Source: Centropristis striata
Taxonomy: Eukaryota; Chordata; Actinopteri; Perciformes; Serranidae
Assembly (NCBI RefSeq): GCF_030273125.1
Contig: NC_081533.1
Location: forward strand, 22,546,442 to 22,610,441
Reading direction: 5' to 3'
Length of the DNA stretch: 64,000 bases
The notes below the pieces were generated by a model, which was not told the origin of the DNA, ran no database searches, and worked only from the letters and a program-made list of their open reading frames with translations. Shown in pieces: positions 60,645 through 64,000 of the stretch (position 1 is its first letter; every line of letters begins with the position of its first letter). Made by a program: the position numbers and the translations under genes.

Positions 60645-61244
60645 TACAACCCCTATCCCATAAAAGTTGGGATGCTGTCTTCAACGCAAGTAAAAATAAG
60701 TGCAGTACAGTACTGTGCAAAAGTGCTAGGCAGGGGTGAAAAAGAATGCCTAGAAGAACTGATGCTGGTAAAGGTGGTCACAACAAATATTATTTTGATT
60801 TAGATTATTCTCCTGTTCATCACTTTGCATTTTGTTAATTGATAAAAAATAAACTATTATTTCTATCTTTGAAAGCATTCTCATTTTACAGTATTTTTTC
60901 CACACCTGCCTTTTGCATATTACTGTATATTTAATTGAAAACTGCACAATGATGATATATTTAATGTTCAAAGAGATTTTATTTGCAATTGTACACTAAA
61001 AAACGTTATTTGCCCACACAGTGTTGTGGTGAACCTCACACCATCCTTGCTTGTGAGCAACTGAGCCTGTTAATACTGTTACCAAGTAACCACTTTACCC
61101 TTGAAATTTACTTAATCTATGAGGTCGATAAGGAGACTGTCTTTGTACGGTTTTCAACGCATGTCAAAAAGGATTAGTAAATTACTTAATTCTTGTTTTA
61201 TTTACATTTTATATAGTCACACCTTTTATGGAATCAGGGTTGTA
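60645..61244. mobile_element. MITE with TACAACCC ends, interrupted by a second small element
   Basis: The left end TACAACCCCTATCCCATAAA and the right end (inverse complement TACAACCCTGATTCCATAAA) form terminal inverted repeats with TA at the outside, typical of an abundant fish non-autonomous DNA element of Tc1/mariner style. Interior blocks atttaatgttcaaagagat and tccttgcttgtgagcaactg fit that family as I remember it. The left quarter is broken by the insertion at 60706-60927. Confidence 0.75.
60706..60927. mobile_element. small Tc1-type MITE nested in the 60645-61244 element
   Basis: The left end tacagtactgtgcaaaag and the right end (inverse complement tacagtaatatgcaaaag) are inverted repeats flanked by TA. 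About 220 bp, no coding sequence. Host-element sequence continues on the other side, showing this insertion is younger than the outer element. Confidence 0.7.
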
Positions 61245-61310
61245 GTCATAACGGTTTCCTTTTTTGTATAATCACCTGGACATAAGTATTGCTGTATTTT
61301 TATTATTTTA

Positions 61311-61495
61311 GAATGAGCCCTTTATATCCACATAGTCCAAGCCCGCCATTTTGCACCGCCATCAGATGCTGTCTCTAGAGGGGGCCGTTTGTGTTTTTAC
61401 ATTACCTTACTGTCCCTTTTGGTTTTACAACATACATGGAAAGGGAGTGGTATTCAGCTGGTCGCAATCTACAACCGAATAACAAGATGCCACTA
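61311..61495. repeat. dispersed fish repeat, 'agaatgagcc' type
   Basis: agaatgagccctttatatcc, then ctctagagggggccgtttgt, then ggaaagggagtggtattcag and gatgccactaaata, ending tgctccttt. I recognise this as a common interspersed unit of fish genomes. Superfamily not assigned. Confidence 0.55.
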
Positions 61496-61499
61496 AATA

Positions 61500-62850
61500 C
61501 TACGATGCTCCTTTCTCAAGACAGAGTGTATTCGAGTTTTCAAGTGTTCGTGCAGTAAGTTCATTGCTGAGGGCTACTTTACAATTGTCTTCTGTAACCC
61601 TGAAAAGACTTAAAATGGCAGTCTTAAGAAGTGCTTTGGTTTGCGTGAGTTTCTTGTGTGTATGTGTGTAGTCTTGTTTCATGCTGGCACTGCACATTGT
61701 CTAATCTTTATCTTCTCTGCCTGAGCAGATGATGTTTGGGATTTAAGTTGCACTGACTCTTGTAAAAGAGTGTGTAGCAGCATTACCAGTGGGATCCCCT
61801 TTGGCTACTGGAGGCACGGCATTCTCAAATCAGCAACTTGTAATTAGCCTTGATGTGTCTTGACTGAGTAGGTCCAATGCTGTGGCGATGGCGCAGAATA
61901 AACACAGCAGGTAAAAGCATGCCGCAGATGACACTCCGTTCCACCCCACTTATTTTATATTTCACAATATGCAATGTTGTTTTTTCCATTTATGCATCAT
62001 AAAATACTCCTGTTAGGCACAGAAGCCCTTTATTCCCCGAGAAGTGTAGTTTGTAGCGCCAAGGTGTGCAAAGATGTACTACACAGGATACTGCTAATTG
62101 TTCGACAGGTTTTTGTTCTTGCCAGCAGAACATTGGGTCATTGATTAGGTTTGCACTCGTCTACGACTCCCAAAATGTTTTTATTATGTGTCGAGCTTCA
62201 TCTTTATTTGAGGGCTTATCTACAGTTTCATCTCTGCAAGGACACACAAAGAATCCGAGCGGCTGAGGCTTGGTGCTAAGCATAACAATCATTTTTGTCT
62301 TTGAACTCACAGTGCAGGAACCATTACCTACATATAAAACTGGCTTTGATTAGTCATGGGGGGTAACTTTCAAGATTTTCTTTCAGAGGTTTTCTATTCA
62401 ACTCAACACTGCTTGGAAAATAGTCAAATTCTACCCAAATACCACACAGACACACACACAGACACACAAATAGTCTCTGTGGTCATCAGGTCGGCACTCG
62501 CACTACACTTGCTGTCGAAACAGGAAAAAATGATTTCCTCTCAAGGTTGGTGCTGCCAGATTGCTGTCACTACATGCAAATCCTGAGAGGGAAAACAATA
62601 TTGATGATTCACTGCACAGCACACATAAAGCCTTCTGATTAGTCAAGTCCCTTGCCATCTCCCTCAATGCCCCACATCCACCAGCCAGAAAGCAGTGCAT
62701 GCTGGGTCATGAAATGTCCAGGGGCAGTCAGCGTAATGTGTTACATGCTCCCAAGCTTTGTGTGTGTTGTGCATCAGGCAGCAGAGGGAACAAAACAAAT
62801 CAATCGTATAATCAATGGTACTGACCTGTTAAATGGCTATGTCTGGTCAC
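61500..62850. other. intronic, nothing recognised
   Basis: Complex sequence without recognised features. Confidence 0.4.
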
Positions 62851-62851
62851 A

Positions 62852-62854
<3 letters not shown>

Positions 62855-62894
<40 letters not shown>
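62855..62894. repeat. (GT)20 microsatellite
   Basis: 40 uninterrupted bases of GT. Confidence 0.96.
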
Positions 62895-62896
<2 letters not shown>

Positions 62897-62989
62897 TGCA
62901 GTTTGGCTTGTCAGTTTAGTGCAGAGTGACATTCAGGGGGTTTAAATGATTCTTAGCTTGATTGTTAACACGAAATCAAAGGTGTAGCT

Positions 62990-63300
62990 GTTGTGAACTC
63001 TGATTGACACACTGGTTTTAAAATGTGTGGGAGAGACTGGTTTCCCCTCAAAAACGACCCCATTTGTCATTTGTACAGGCATGACCCATATGACCAATGT
63101 TTACATTTTAGACTGTCCTCCGCCCGCCCTCTAGCGGTTGTTATACTAATAAATGGCGGCAATGCCAATTTTAAATGGTGAAATTCGTGCTCCAGCGGGC
63201 GGGACTGGAGGTGGATGGGTCGAACAAATGTCGGACTTTCACCCAGGAGAACAAGGTTGGTGTCCTTTGTTGAAGAAAAAGTAAACAATGTGATTCAAAC
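62990..63300. repeat. dispersed fish repeat (tentative)
   Basis: Contains gactggaggtggatgggtcg, then aacaaatgtcggactttcac and ccaggagaacaaggttggtg, a motif series I associate with a common percomorph interspersed repeat. Limits and class unknown. Confidence 0.4.
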
Positions 63301-63630
63301 ATCACTGAAGTGCCATGTTTCACATTTTGTGCATCATGTTTTACTTAACTTTTGGTAGTCACGCAACCCTTGTATCTACTTCACTTCCAGCTGTCACATA
63401 CATTTATTTAAGTTTTATAACGCCTAAACCTAGGTCAGTGGTTGTGTAGCCTAAATTCAATGGAAATGAAGCCTTTTGTTTACAACCACGAACTCTGTAT
63501 GTATAATAAAAATGTATAATAGTGTATGTATAATGACAGACGTGTGTACGATTTTTGAACTTCCCATTCTGCTCTCTACCAAAAAACGAACAAATGGGTC
63601 GTTTTGACGAATGCTCATATTGGTCATTAT

Positions 63631-64000
63631 TAGGGATGTAACGATGCATCACAAGATGGTTAAAAATGGATACAAATGTGTGACGACTTACTTTGGTTGA
63701 GATGAAAAGTGAACAGTCAATAGAAGAGGAAGTATTCTACTTTTGATTTCACTTGATCGGCGGCATACGTCACTGTCAGAGCGCACATATAGCTAATATT
63801 TGGGACATTGTGAATGCGCAAACATCTCAGCTTCTGCCTGAGAATATGCTGATCTTTCAAAAAAAAAAAAAAAAAAAAAAACATGTAAATTCCAATACTA
63901 AGAACACATGCAACTCATAATTTGTTTATTTGAATAGATTTTATTCATTTGTATTATTAATTTAGTTATTTTAAATTTCTTAACATTTTTAAATATAAGG
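63631..64000. mobile_element. hAT-type element, left part only
   Basis: Begins TAGGGATGTAACGATGCATC, the terminal sequence of a fish hAT family. The partner end and target duplication would lie beyond 64000. Contains an A23 run at about 63859-63881. No coding sequence in the visible part. Confidence 0.65.

Larger units (their letters stand above)
54292..64000 (-). other. pcx: upstream intron of pyruvate carboxylase, incomplete in window
   Basis: Intron preceding the 54173-54291 exon. Its 3' end on the minus strand is a T-rich tract and tgtag next to 54291. The preceding PC exon (expected to end just before V-G-Y-E-N) was not found up to 64000, so the intron is at least 9.7 kb. Confidence 0.8.

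Overview
This is vertebrate nuclear DNA, almost certainly from a ray-finned (teleost) fish. It is AT-rich and intron-dominated. It is packed with long (AC)n/(GT)n microsatellites, and it carries repeats of types familiar from teleost genomes: degenerate Tc1-like transposons, several hAT-type elements with 8-bp target duplications, TTAA-flanked MITEs, an L2-like LINE 3' end and a tRNA-derived SINE. There is no sign of bacterial, viral or organellar organisation, and I see no CRISPR array, rRNA or functional tRNA gene.

The only host coding sequence I can support is two consecutive exons of pyruvate carboxylase (PC, pcx in fish), both on the minus strand. The 119-nt exon at 54173-54291 and the 163-nt exon at 18469-18631 join through a split Asp codon (GA|T). 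Together they encode 94 continuous codons of the biotin carboxylase domain, including the ATP-grasp EVNSRLQVEH motif and the QCRVTTEDPAR motif. The intron between them is 35,541 bp. The upstream intron (54292 to beyond 64000) and the downstream intron (18468 to before 1) both run off the window, so the whole window lies inside one gene and about 0.4% of it is coding.

Layout: 1-18468 is downstream PC intron (pyrimidine and purine tracts, an exceptional uninterrupted (AC)175 array at 9938-10288, a hAT element carrying a BED-finger relic at 17781-18317). 18469-18631 is the second PC exon. 18632-54172 is the giant intron (terminal-inverted-repeat elements at 21464 and 22093, SINE at 25166, Tc1 relics at 26612 and 31836, the latter split by a hAT element, L2 fragment at 39955, foldback MITE at 40743, hAT at 43674, MITEs at 49559 and 50091). 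54173-54291 is the first PC exon. 54292-64000 is upstream intron (hAT at 57499, microsatellites, a MITE at 60314 that is an inverted near-copy of the one at 50091, a nested element at 60645, and the start of another hAT at 63631).

The most interesting features are architectural: (i) a single PC exon bracketed by roughly 96% identical inverted MITE copies, a configuration that can favour circular RNA or inversion; (ii) the very long perfect AC array, (GU)n in the PC pre-mRNA; (iii) a dated stack of transposons, hAT into Tc1 with intact 8-bp duplications; (iv) repeated modules of AC-rich sequence beside kilobase-scale purine-only strands of the same polarity. I found no convincing previously undescribed protein system. 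Nearly all long open frames are artefacts of low-complexity DNA.
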